Origin: a virus
Virus record (IMG/VR): IMGVR_UViG_3300025806_000014
Coordinates: 19,617 to 83,616 of that record
Strand: one strand, 5' to 3'
DNA length: 64,000 nucleotides
The notes beneath the pieces were generated by a model. It saw only the letters and a list, made by a program, of their open reading frames with translations. It was not told the origin of the DNA and searched no databases. Made by a program: the position numbers and the translations under genes. Shown here piece by piece: positions 54,508 to 61,333 of this stretch (position 1 is the first letter of the stretch; each line of letters opens with the position of its first letter).

Positions 54508-54975
54508 ATGAGTAAGATACCAGAGTTCGATAAATTTAATGAAACTATCGTAGCAGCAGGTTTTGGTCAAATGGGAATCAATAATTTTGCACTAGGTGGA
54601 GCAACACCACAAACAGGTTATAGTATGACTCCGATAGCCGGTGTAGTAGAATCATGTTCAAATCATGTGGCTGAACAAGCAAACATGTATGAAACAAATG
54701 ATAACGATGATCATACAGCTGAATCATACATGAAAGAAGCTAAGAAGCATGTCAATGAAGCTATGGATCAAGCATATGAAAAATATGCAGCTACTAATGA
54801 AGGTGAAGTGAATGAAGCAATGGTTCAAATAAAAGGAAAAGATAAACCTTCTGGAGCTAAAGTATTAGCAAAGCTTATTGTAGCTGAATTTTACGATCAA
54901 AAAGCGATTAGTAGTAAATCAGTAAAAGCATGGGAACAGGAGATTGCTGAACTAATCATGAATTCAACATTTTAA
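54508..54975 (+). CDS. Putative internal head protein with VNEA sites
   Basis: 155 residues from the ATG at 54508. The longer reading frame from 54328 would run through the opposite-strand gene and the promoter, so it is rejected. The protein starts MSKIPEFDKFNETIVAAGFG. It contains HVNEAMDQ and GEVNEAMVQ, matching the hydrophobic-x-Glu|Ala pattern cut by the T4 prohead protease. The C-terminal 50 residues form a helical domain. It is first in a four-gene plus-strand operon. Internal-protein function is inferred. Confidence 0.65.
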   Translation: MSKIPEFDKFNETIVAAGFGQMGINNFALGGATPQTGYSMTPIAGVVESCSNHVAEQANMYETNDNDDHTAESYMKEAKKHVNEAMDQAYEKYAATNEGEVNEAMVQIKGKDKPSGAKVLAKLIVAEFYDQKAISSKSVKAWEQEIAELIMNSTF

Positions 54976-54976
54976 T

Positions 54977-55804
54977 ATGGCAAGTATAGATTTAATACCA
55001 GGATTTGAATCCTTTAATGTAAATGAAGCAAAATTATCTACAGTTCATAGAGCTGCAAAGAAAGGAAGTTATCCTGCAGTAATTGTAGTTGTACAGGATG
55101 GTAAGGTAATACACCAGGAACCAGTATCTACACCAGACGTTGCTCCTGCAACGTTTAATGTAATGCAAGAAAAGTATCCTAAAGCTCTATTGCATTTAGA
55201 AGATAAAACAGGTAAGAGATTATTTAGTGAATCAGTTGATGAAGCTGAAGATACTATAGGCAGTTTAAATAAAATGGCAAATACCGATCTTGAAAGAATA
55301 GCTGACTATGCTGATATGATTAAAGATAGAATGTCACAAGGTCAACCATTAGATGCTTGGATGTATTCCAAAATTTCAGATTCAGTTAAAAACCTAAATT
55401 CAGTTCATGATACAATGGATGGTAATGATGGAGTTAATGAAGCTAAAATGTCTAAAGAAAAAATAGAGAATTTAATTTATAGTTTAGAAAACGAAAAAGA
55501 CTCATGGCATCCTTCTAGCGACAGAAAAAAGAAAGCAATGTTAGATAAATTAAAGAAAGACTTATCTAAATTCGAATCAGTAGTTGCTGAAGCTGAGAAA
55601 CATGAATTTAATCCAAATGAAACTGCTGAAAGATTAAAGAGAAGAGAACAACAAAATATTGAAAGGTTCAGAGCTGCACAAGATAGAGAAGATCCTTTTG
55701 CTGTTCAATATTATCAATTAAGAATATCTTTAGATAAGATGGATTTACAAAGATTAAAAGTCCAAACACAAATTCATCAGCTTAAACAAAAATACAAAAA
55801 GTAA
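54977..55804 (+). CDS. Putative prohead core or internal protein with VNEA sites
   Basis: 275 residues, 1 nt after the previous gene. The N-terminus is FESFNVNEAKLSTVHRAAKK, a short leader then VNEA|. Further candidate sites are SVDEAED and DGVNEAKMS. A small beta domain (about 25-75; YPAVIVVVQDGKVIHQEPVS) precedes long Lys/Glu helices to the end. The architecture of leader, cleavage site and charged helical body resembles T4 internal and scaffold-core proteins. No homologue is recognised. Confidence 0.65.
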   Translation: MASIDLIPGFESFNVNEAKLSTVHRAAKKGSYPAVIVVVQDGKVIHQEPVSTPDVAPATFNVMQEKYPKALLHLEDKTGKRLFSESVDEAEDTIGSLNKMANTDLERIADYADMIKDRMSQGQPLDAWMYSKISDSVKNLNSVHDTMDGNDGVNEAKMSKEKIENLIYSLENEKDSWHPSSDRKKKAMLDKLKKDLSKFESVVAEAEKHEFNPNETAERLKRREQQNIERFRAAQDREDPFAVQYYQLRISLDKMDLQRLKVQTQIHQLKQKYKK

Positions 55805-56139
55805 TGATAAGTAATTTTGATAGCTTTTTAAATGAAAAGAATTTCCAGGTTGTAATTCCTCATAAAGAAAAAGGTTCTGTTGTAGCCAACTTTAAAGCTA
55901 TGCCTGGATCTACAAGAGATACTGCAGGTAAACTTATTCTAATGGCTAGAGATTCTAAAGCTTTAGATCAATTGGAAGGATTACCTAATTTTCATATACA
56001 GCAAAATTTAGAAGATGCTCTTAATAAAGAATTTAAAAGAGAAGGAATAATTGAATTTAGAACTGATGCCGGATATCCTGGTGCAGGTTATGCATTTGAT
56101 TTAATTCTTGATAAAATAGTAAAAAGATTAAACAGATAA
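55804..56139 (+). CDS. Small protein with NEK-type leader
   Basis: 111 residues. It overlaps the upstream stop (TAATG). It starts MISNFDSFLNEKNFQVV, again a short aromatic leader ending in NE. The body is alpha/beta (VVANFKAMPGSTRDTAGKLI, FRTDAGYPGAGYAFDL). It overlaps the next gene's start by 1 nt. Not recognised; probably functions with its operon neighbours. Confidence 0.65.
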   Translation: MISNFDSFLNEKNFQVVIPHKEKGSVVANFKAMPGSTRDTAGKLILMARDSKALDQLEGLPNFHIQQNLEDALNKEFKREGIIEFRTDAGYPGAGYAFDLILDKIVKRLNR

Positions 56140-56369
56140 TGGACCCACAAGAAACTAAAGATGAAAATGCAATAAGACATTACAAAGGGAGCGTTGCTCA
56201 GTTTAAACAAATGTTTGATGATTTAGCGGATGGCAAAAATACCAACGCTTATGATACTCCAGAATACCAAGGATATGATGGTGTACATCCAGTAAGAGGT
56301 GAAAGAAAAAGTCCACACTGGGAAGAGACTAATGAAAACCACATCCCATTATTTAAGAATTTTAAATAA
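56139..56369 (+). CDS. Small hydrophilic protein
   Basis: 76 residues, Asp/Glu/His-rich, ending HIPLFKNFK. It shares a base with the upstream stop. It is the last gene of the plus-strand operon, directly before a terminator hairpin. No family is recognised. Confidence 0.6.
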   Translation: MDPQETKDENAIRHYKGSVAQFKQMFDDLADGKNTNAYDTPEYQGYDGVHPVRGERKSPHWEETNENHIPLFKNFK

Positions 56370-56373
56370 ACTA

Positions 56374-56403
56374 AAAAAGACCACTCAATGAGTGGCCTTT
56401 TAG
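56374..56403. terminator. Bidirectional intrinsic terminator
   Basis: The hairpin CCACTC-AAT-GAGTGG (56381-56395) is preceded by an A-run and followed by CCTTTTAG. A-tract and T-tract on both sides suit termination of both the plus-strand operon and the converging minus-strand gene. Confidence 0.8.
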
Positions 56404-56418
56404 TCTTATAGCTTTTTA

Positions 56419-56946
56419 TTATTTAAGCTTAATATATTTCTTTCTATTTTGAATATACATTTCTCCTATTGGAGCTTCTATTAATTGTCTACCTAATACA
56501 TTAAATATTCTGTAGTCTTGTTTTTCTGTATTGTACAACTCTTCTATACCAACAGTACCACCCATAGACATTCTCATCCAAGCCTGACCATCCCATACTT
56601 GATTAAAACAACAATTTAGTGTATCAACATAACCTAATGAATCTGTTAATGTGTAACTAATACAAGTTGTAATTGTATCATAAGGCATTCCTGTAAGTGG
56701 ATTGTAATTAAATGCAATATGTGAACAAGCATTACTGAAACAACTATCTTCACCCAACATTGTTTGACCACCATAAGTGACAGCATATATAGGAGCCATC
56801 ATCGGTAAACTATTTCCAGTTACTGGAATTGCAATTTCAAATTGGTATTGCGAACCAGTTGTGTAAGTCATGTTTGAATCACATAACGTTTGTGCTTGTA
56901 ATTGTAGGCCAAGCGAAACCATTACCATCATTAAAATCTTCTTCAT
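56419..56946 (-). CDS. Secreted protein with a T9SS-type C-terminal sorting signal
   Basis: 175 residues. The N-terminal signal peptide is MKKILMMVMVSLGLQLQAQ with likely cleavage after AQ. The mature part has six or more Cys (LCDSNM, EDSCFSNACSH, NCCFNQ) suggesting disulphides, hence export. The last 45 residues (DYRIFNVLGRQLIEAP, then GEMYIQNRKKYIKLK) match the Bacteroidota type IX secretion type A sorting domain pattern: Y-x-I-x-x-x-L-G-R, then G-x-Y-I, then a Lys-rich end. It would be displayed or released at the host surface. Function unknown; surface-masking or superinfection exclusion are possibilities. Confidence 0.7.
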   Translation of the reverse strand: MKKILMMVMVSLGLQLQAQTLCDSNMTYTTGSQYQFEIAIPVTGNSLPMMAPIYAVTYGGQTMLGEDSCFSNACSHIAFNYNPLTGMPYDTITTCISYTLTDSLGYVDTLNCCFNQVWDGQAWMRMSMGGTVGIEELYNTEKQDYRIFNVLGRQLIEAPIGEMYIQNRKKYIKLK

Positions 56947-57016
56947 CTTCTTTTTTGTTTAATTATATAGAGAGCTTAATTTTTGTTTAGGTTCAACCCT
57001 CGAGAACCTTATAACT

Positions 57017-57418
57017 TTAAGAATAAGTTATTTCTATATTTCCACCAGTATGATCCATTACCCATATGTTTTCTCTTATCATTTTTTGGGCATGTAAGAT
57101 TTCTGCTTGATATTCATTCCAATCTTCTTCAGCTTTAATCTGATCTTTTAAATCTTTAGCTATTTTAAGAGCTTCATCAACTGCATATTGTCCAACATCA
57201 CAACCTGCGGTCTTTTTAGATTTAGGCTCTACTAGTCTTAATTCAGATCCTATAAATTCTGCAATAAGTTTTGAGCTAGCATAAATTTCTTTTACTGCTT
57301 TTCTGTCTGGCATTAAGTCATTTTCACTTTCCATAATTTTTGCTATGTATGCCTTTGGGTAATCAACATCGTATTCAGTTTCTTTCCCATTCATATATAC
57401 TACTTTTACTATTACCAT
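57017..57418 (-). CDS. Hypothetical cytoplasmic protein
   Basis: 133 residues. It begins MVIVKVVYMNGKETEYDVDY and has mixed alpha/beta content with a helical centre (ALKIAKDLKDQIKAEEDWNE). It lies 3 nt after the muramidase-like gene in the same direction. Not recognised. Confidence 0.6.
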   Translation of the reverse strand: MVIVKVVYMNGKETEYDVDYPKAYIAKIMESENDLMPDRKAVKEIYASSKLIAEFIGSELRLVEPKSKKTAGCDVGQYAVDEALKIAKDLKDQIKAEEDWNEYQAEILHAQKMIRENIWVMDHTGGNIEITYS

Positions 57419-57421
57419 ATC

Positions 57422-57937
57422 TTATAAATTTAATGTTACATAATTTTGAACTTTCTTCCAATAATGAGCAGTTGCAGATTTCTTGTATCCTTTAGGCCCA
57501 CCGTTCCAATTCCTAGCCATCTTTTCATAGGAACTTTTTAAGTGATAAGCATCAGCCCAGATATTAAACATCTCAATTGATAAATCACCACTCTTTCTAT
57601 CACTATTTTTAAATCTTTTATCTAATCCTTGTTTTCTTAGTATCCTATTTACTTCTCTAACCATAATAGGTCTGATTTGTAAAAGTCCTACTGAAGGTGT
57701 ACCTAAATTAATATCTCCAATTGTTGCAGGATTACCACCGCTTTCTACAAAAGCCATAGCTTCTATTAACTCTTCTCGGTTATCTATCTTTCCGTTGATG
57801 AGGTTAACTTCTTCCTCCATAATTTCATTAAACATTTCAACCTCCTCCTTTAAAACATCTTGTACATGACTTTGTGCAATCTCCTGTGAACCTGTCATAG
57901 TTACTAAAAACGTTGATACTAATAAAACATTTTTCAT
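57422..57937 (-). CDS. Secreted lysozyme-like muramidase (SLT fold)
   Basis: I choose the ATG at 57937 (MKNVLLVSTFLVTMTGSQEI), giving 171 residues. It starts with a signal peptide and overlaps the upstream stop as TAATG. Upstream in-frame Met codons would lie inside the previous gene. The core shows LIEAMAFVESGGNPATIGD with the catalytic Glu of the lytic transglycosylase fold, then SVGLLQIRP and a NWNGGPKGYKKS segment. It would cut peptidoglycan in the periplasm and may be the endolysin. The spike protein lacks a lysozyme domain. Confidence 0.8.
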   Translation of the reverse strand: MKNVLLVSTFLVTMTGSQEIAQSHVQDVLKEEVEMFNEIMEEEVNLINGKIDNREELIEAMAFVESGGNPATIGDINLGTPSVGLLQIRPIMVREVNRILRKQGLDKRFKNSDRKSGDLSIEMFNIWADAYHLKSSYEKMARNWNGGPKGYKKSATAHYWKKVQNYVTLNL

Positions 57938-58479
57938 TATCTGTATATTTTTGAGTTTTTCCAATTTCTAAATGCATGAGTTACTTCTTCATCTAAAGTT
58001 TCATCTCTAACAACCTCTTTCTTTTTTGGTAAGGGTAATAATGTATCTATTATTGTTTTAAGATTATAAAGATGCTTAGAATTAATTAACTTACTATCAT
58101 ATTGCTGTTGTGCATATTTTAAACACTTTTCGCGATTTTCTAAATCAATTAATTCTCCTACTCTTTTTAATGCTCTTTGGTAATCTTCTTCAGTTGGTAC
58201 TCTCCATACTGCAACATTACCAAGTGATGTAATTTTAGTTGCACCGCCGCTTCCACCTTTCATACCTGCCATGATTCCAAAACCGCTTCTCTTAGCAAGT
58301 TTGTTTATCTTATCAGCAGATTCTTTATCCATGATTTGAATTGTATTTCCTGTTTTATGATAGATAACATCAACACAACTAACTGCCTCAGCAGTTGAGC
58401 AGTTAACACAAACTTTAGTTTTAGGTAAAACTTTTAGTCTTGCAGCATGAATCTCTTCTTTACATTTAATACAATTCAT
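57937..58479 (-). CDS. DksA/TraR-type zinc-finger protein
   Basis: 180 residues. The N-terminus has CIKCKEEIHAARLKV followed by KVCVNC, the C-x2-C, 17-residue spacer, C-x2-C finger of DksA/TraR proteins. A Gly-rich IMAGMKGGSGGATK stretch follows, and the C-terminal half is helical. DksA proteins bind the RNA polymerase secondary channel. Here the finger is N-terminal and no long coiled coil with the acidic tip precedes it, so RNAP action is uncertain. The stop overlaps the muramidase start, and it shares a base with the upstream gene. Confidence 0.65.
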   Translation of the reverse strand: MNCIKCKEEIHAARLKVLPKTKVCVNCSTAEAVSCVDVIYHKTGNTIQIMDKESADKINKLAKRSGFGIMAGMKGGSGGATKITSLGNVAVWRVPTEEDYQRALKRVGELIDLENREKCLKYAQQQYDSKLINSKHLYNLKTIIDTLLPLPKKKEVVRDETLDEEVTHAFRNWKNSKIYR

Positions 58480-58784
58480 TATCTACACTTAACAGTTGAT
58501 ATCTTTGAAGTTCCACTATTAATCATATTTACAACTGCGCCCCAATTTTGATCATCAGCTTCCCATTCAATATCATGAGGAGCATGTTTCATAGACCAAT
58601 TGCTAAGTGCATGGCCACTTCCGTTCATTTTAAAATCACCATCAGAATTCTTTTTGAATTTTAGGAAGTGCCTGTTATCACACATACAGCTAATAGTTTC
58701 AAAAATAACTTCTCTCAGATTTTCACTGTCATAAAGTTCTGTAAATATTGGTGGGTTTTGTAATAGTTCTTGATATTTGCTCAT
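58479..58784 (-). CDS. Hypothetical protein
   Basis: 101 residues. The N-terminus is helical (LLQNPPIFTELYDSENLREV), followed by a Gly/His/Trp-containing segment (GHALSNWSMKHAPHDIEWEA) and a short C-terminal strand. A TTCAGA-type promoter variant lies 16 nt upstream. Not recognised. Confidence 0.6.
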   Translation of the reverse strand: MSKYQELLQNPPIFTELYDSENLREVIFETISCMCDNRHFLKFKKNSDGDFKMNGSGHALSNWSMKHAPHDIEWEADDQNWGAVVNMINSGTSKISTVKCR

Positions 58785-58799
58785 TGTTTAATTTTTAAT

Positions 58800-58838
58800 A
58801 TTATAGTATAAATATAATCAATCTTTTTGGGATTCGTA
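58800..58838 (-). promoter_or_regulatory. TTCAGA-N27-TATAAT promoter (variant)
   Basis: The minus strand has TACGAA (variant of TTCAGA), 27 nt, then TATAAT, 16 nt before the ATG at 58784. It shares the TCCCAA block and TTATATTTATA spacer with the ligase promoter. A GTTAATAACTTTTTT block lies further upstream, inside the coding sequence of the small membrane gene. Confidence 0.65.
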
Positions 58839-58988
58839 CCAAGCTTTCTTGTTTTTTTCAAAAAAGTTATTAACAATTTTAAATTTATAAATAAGATAAG
58901 TAGCAACAGGTGTTCCCATTAAAAGAGTTATTAAGCTTGGATGCGGTTCTCCACATAGACCTATTGCATGTTTAAAAAATTCTATCAT
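58818..58988 (-). CDS. Small membrane protein
   Basis: 56 residues from the ATG at 58988 (MIEFFKHAIGLCGEPHP), just after the upstream stop. A start at 59009 would overlap the HAD gene by 20 nt and is less likely. One transmembrane segment (SLITLLMGTPVATYLIYKF) and a basic C-terminus (FFEKNKKAW). Its last third doubles as promoter DNA for the next gene. A GGAG lies about 13 nt upstream of the start. Confidence 0.6.
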   Translation of the reverse strand: MIEFFKHAIGLCGEPHPSLITLLMGTPVATYLIYKFKIVNNFFEKNKKAWYESQKD

Positions 58989-58989
58989 C

Positions 58990-59571
58990 TTAAAAATCTC
59001 CTGGAGCAACTTGGAAACAGCTTAAGCCATTATCTCTCCACATATTTACTACTTTAGTTCTATCATCAAATACACAAAGTATTCTATCCTTTTTATCACC
59101 AGGAAATATATCATCCAACCAGCCTTGCTTTAACTTATCATCTGGCATAAATGCCCAAGGGTGGCCAGTAGGTCTCATCTTCATTATATTAAATGGAACA
59201 TTATGTTTATCCAACCATGCAGCCGTTGCATCTTTAGTAGCTTTACTCCTTCCTGAGAATATAACAATAGTAAACCCTTGTGCATCTAAAGTTTTTGCCA
59301 TTTCAATAACTGAGTGGTTAGGTAAATCTAATTTAATATTATCAGGATCAAAAAATGTATCCCAATCCATTTTGCCATTTGGTTTAGTAGAGAGTTTTCT
59401 CCTATCATCAATAAGAGCAAGAGTACCGTCTAGGTCAAATATTACTACGTCTTTTTTCATATCTTTTGTTTTAATTGGTTGTGCATACCATAAAGGGTTT
59501 GGAAGTTCGGAATAATGATCCCATAACTTTTCCTCCAAAACATTAATGGTTATGTCGTTATCTAAATCCAT
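58990..59571 (-). CDS. Polynucleotide 3'-phosphatase-like HAD protein
   Basis: 193 residues. The first about 36 residues are an extra acidic segment. HAD motifs are VIFDLDGTLALID, IVIFSGRSKAT and CVFDDRTKVVNMW, with a MDWDTFFDPDNIKLD cap segment as in the phosphatase domain of T4 Pnkp. There is no kinase domain. M37 (MKKDVVIFDLDG) is a possible alternative start. It could repair 3' ends of cut RNA or DNA. Confidence 0.82.
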   Translation of the reverse strand: MDLDNDITINVLEEKLWDHYSELPNPLWYAQPIKTKDMKKDVVIFDLDGTLALIDDRRKLSTKPNGKMDWDTFFDPDNIKLDLPNHSVIEMAKTLDAQGFTIVIFSGRSKATKDATAAWLDKHNVPFNIMKMRPTGHPWAFMPDDKLKQGWLDDIFPGDKKDRILCVFDDRTKVVNMWRDNGLSCFQVAPGDF

Positions 59572-59675
59572 TTTATTATTGTGAACAATAAAATTGTTGT
59601 ATATAGACAGATTGCAAAAATCATTACAATATCTATAGATTCAATATTCTTTAAGTATTTTTTCATTGCTTTCAT
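59562..59675 (-). CDS. Mini membrane protein
   Basis: 37 residues: MKAMKKYLKNIESIDIVM, then a hydrophobic segment FAICLYTTILLFTII. It starts 1 nt after the stop of the upstream gene and overlaps the HAD start (TGG ATT TAG contains ATGGATTTAG) by 10 nt. Tight packing supports a real gene; function unknown. Confidence 0.5.
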   Translation of the reverse strand: MKAMKKYLKNIESIDIVMIFAICLYTTILLFTIIKWI

Positions 59676-59676
59676 A

Positions 59677-60117
59677 TTACTCTGATTCATTAGCCCATTC
59701 ATTATCTAAATCAGCAGAGCATTCAATTACAGTACCTGAACGGTTTGCATGACTAATCATATCATCACAGAGTTTATTTAGGTTTTCTAATGTACCTTCA
59801 AATCCAGGTATATCATTAGTTGCATATTTCCCTTCATTGTTAAACTGATCCCTTATTTCTTTAGTAAGTTCTGCTACAGAGATTTCCTCGTCGCCGATAA
59901 AGTCAACTTCATGTTCTCTATATTCATATTTAGCATGTTCATTGCTTTTTGCAGATACAAGGTTTGAACAAACCTCTTTTAGATTGTCACAGTACGTAAT
60001 CATATCACCTTCAATATCCTTGATGATAAATGTTTGCCCACCTTTTGGTTTCCAATGTGGAGTTTGAGTGTCTGAGTAATTTTCGTAGTACTGAGTAAAA
60101 ATTCTTAATGTTGCCAT
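59677..60117 (-). CDS. Acidic hypothetical protein
   Basis: 146 residues. It starts MATLRIFTQYYENYSDTQTP, and the C-terminal half is acidic and helical. Proteins opening R-I-F-T-Q-Y-x-E-N-Y occur in several large phages by memory, with no function known to me. A TTCAGA-N27-TATAAT promoter lies 22 nt upstream. Confidence 0.65.
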   Translation of the reverse strand: MATLRIFTQYYENYSDTQTPHWKPKGGQTFIIKDIEGDMITYCDNLKEVCSNLVSAKSNEHAKYEYREHEVDFIGDEEISVAELTKEIRDQFNNEGKYATNDIPGFEGTLENLNKLCDDMISHANRSGTVIECSADLDNEWANESE

Positions 60118-60138
60118 AGTTCCGTTTTTGTTTTAATT

Positions 60139-60177
60139 ATTATAATATAAATATAAACAATTTATTCGGATTCTGAA
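60139..60177 (-). promoter_or_regulatory. TTCAGA-N27-TATAAT promoter
   Basis: The minus strand has TTCAGA, 27 nt, TATAAT, 22 nt before the ATG at 60117. The GTTAATAACTTTTTGAAAA block is present further upstream (about 60193-60212). It is very similar over about 80 nt to the ligase promoter. Confidence 0.75.
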
Positions 60178-60207
60178 CCATAAATTCACGTTATTTTCAA
60201 AAAGTTA

Positions 60208-60555
60208 TTAACAATTTTTAAACCTTTTGATTAGAGTTTCATCGTTAGGATTATTTTTAAGATCTTTAATTAGCAATTCTGCATATGCAAAGGAAATATT
60301 GTTTGTTTTAACTTCACCTAAGACACCGCATTCATATTCTTTACATTTAGATGGGCGATTTTTATAAATCTTGCATAAATTACAGTTGTCTAACTGTTCA
60401 CAGCCACCTGGGAGTTGCCAGGAAAAACCAAAGTTAGTTTTTTCCTTTACAACATTTTTAAATAAATGATGTTTTGATTCTTCGACATATACACCTGGCC
60501 ATAATGTACCATTACAGCATAAGCCACAATCTAAACATAAATCAGTTGCTTTCAT
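60208..60555 (-). CDS. YkgJ-like Cys-cluster protein
   Basis: 115 residues. Eight or more cysteines in the pattern CLDCGLCCNG, then CEQLDNCNLCKIYKNRPSKC and KEYEC match the YkgJ family of putative zinc- or iron-sulphur-cluster proteins. Biochemical role unknown. It overlaps the bS21 gene upstream by 4 nt, so they are co-translated. Confidence 0.8.
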   Translation of the reverse strand: MKATDLCLDCGLCCNGTLWPGVYVEESKHHLFKNVVKEKTNFGFSWQLPGGCEQLDNCNLCKIYKNRPSKCKEYECGVLGEVKTNNISFAYAELLIKDLKNNPNDETLIKRFKNC

Positions 60556-60737
60556 TTATTATTTTGCTTCTGCTGGTATATTGCTTTTTGTTTTTGCTTT
60601 CTTTTAGTTTCGGAAGGTTTAACAAATTCTTTTCTTGCTCTAATATCTTTAAGGAGTCTAGTCTCTCTACATTTTCTTTTGTACTTTTTTAATACTTTGT
60701 CGATTGATTCTTTTTCTCCTTTTTTGATTATTAGCAT
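60552..60737 (-). CDS. rpsU: Ribosomal protein bS21 homologue
   Basis: 61 residues, the normal bS21 length. The sequence MLIIKKGEKESIDKVLKKYK then KCRETRLLKDIRARKEFVKP and a basic Lys/Gln-rich end match bS21 along its whole length (G-E-S-I-D-x-A/V-L-x-x-Y-K-R, L-R-A-R-K-x-F-x-K-P-S). bS21 sits beside the 16S rRNA 3' end on the 30S platform and affects initiation. In Bacteroidota it helps sequester the anti-Shine-Dalgarno. A T4-late-like TATAAATA box lies 20 nt upstream. Confidence 0.92.
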   Translation of the reverse strand: MLIIKKGEKESIDKVLKKYKRKCRETRLLKDIRARKEFVKPSETKRKQKQKAIYQQKQNNK

Positions 60738-60756
60738 ATTTAAGTTTTTGTTTTTA

Positions 60757-60764
60757 TATTTATA
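60757..60764 (-). promoter_or_regulatory. TATAAATA late-promoter-like box before bS21
   Basis: The minus strand reads CTTATAAATATAAAAAC, an exact T4-style TATAAATA, 20 nt before the bS21 ATG at 60737. Confidence 0.55.
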
Positions 60765-60772
60765 AGGTTAAG

Positions 60773-60851
60773 GTCGGGAAGATGAGACTTGAACTCATAT
60801 GTAACCAATTACTCTTTCTACAAGGTATAAGCTTGAGGAGATACATCCCGA
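60773..60851 (-). tRNA. Aberrant or degenerate tRNA-like gene
   Basis: The minus strand has a good T-arm (ATGAG/CTCAT with loop TTCAAGT) and an acceptor-like pairing of CGGGA with TCCCG, adjacent to a true tRNA-Arg. No standard D-arm can be drawn. Two partial anticodon arms compete: CAAG/CTTG with loop CTTATAC (anticodon TAT) and a weak one around GTA. An extra hairpin GTAA/TTAC could be a variable arm. Identity is unresolved; it may be a decaying tRNA. Confidence 0.5.
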
Positions 60852-60858
60852 TTCGCGG

Positions 60859-60932
<74 letters not shown>

Positions 60933-60938
60933 AGATCT

Positions 60939-61106
60939 TTATCTAAATATCAAAAGACAGATTGCTATTACTGCTAATCCTATTATTGAAATAAATGCTC
61001 CAATATAAGAAGCTTTCATTTGTTCTTTAGATCTTCCTTGCCTATACTTATTATTTTCTTTCATTCTTTTTAGGTATTCTTTACCGTTGTTTGCAAAATG
61101 ATTCAT
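60939..61106 (-). CDS. Mini membrane protein
   Basis: 55 residues: a basic N-terminal half (MNHFANNGKEYLKRMKENNK) and one C-terminal membrane helix (YIGAFISIIGLAVIAICLLI). The start lies 1 nt before the end of the upstream gene region, and the stop is 6 nt from tRNA-Arg. The tight fit supports coding. No family. Confidence 0.55.
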   Translation of the reverse strand: MNHFANNGKEYLKRMKENNKYRQGRSKEQMKASYIGAFISIIGLAVIAICLLIFR

Positions 61107-61107
61107 A

Positions 61108-61332
61108 TTATCCTAATTCTCCGTTTGACCATGCTTCATAAACATGCTTCATTAAACCATCATCAATATCAGCTTCTTCCCAACCTGAAATTTCATTCCA
61201 TTCAAAGAATTCTGTATTCTTTGGATTTTCAGCAATTCTTACAGATATAATTTCACCGTCTATATCCAATTCATGTTCGTTGGTAACTGCTGACCAAACT
61301 TCTTTACTTTCTAAAACTTTAATCTCAGCCAT
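61108..61332 (-). CDS. Acidic hypothetical protein
   Basis: 74 residues, strongly acidic: MAEIKVLESKEVWSAVTNEH, then FEWNEISGWEEADIDDG. It lies 1 nt after the next gene upstream. A nucleic-acid mimic or inhibitor is conceivable from charge; nothing more can be said. Confidence 0.6.
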   Translation of the reverse strand: MAEIKVLESKEVWSAVTNEHELDIDGEIISVRIAENPKNTEFFEWNEISGWEEADIDDGLMKHVYEAWSNGELG

Positions 61333-61333
61333 T

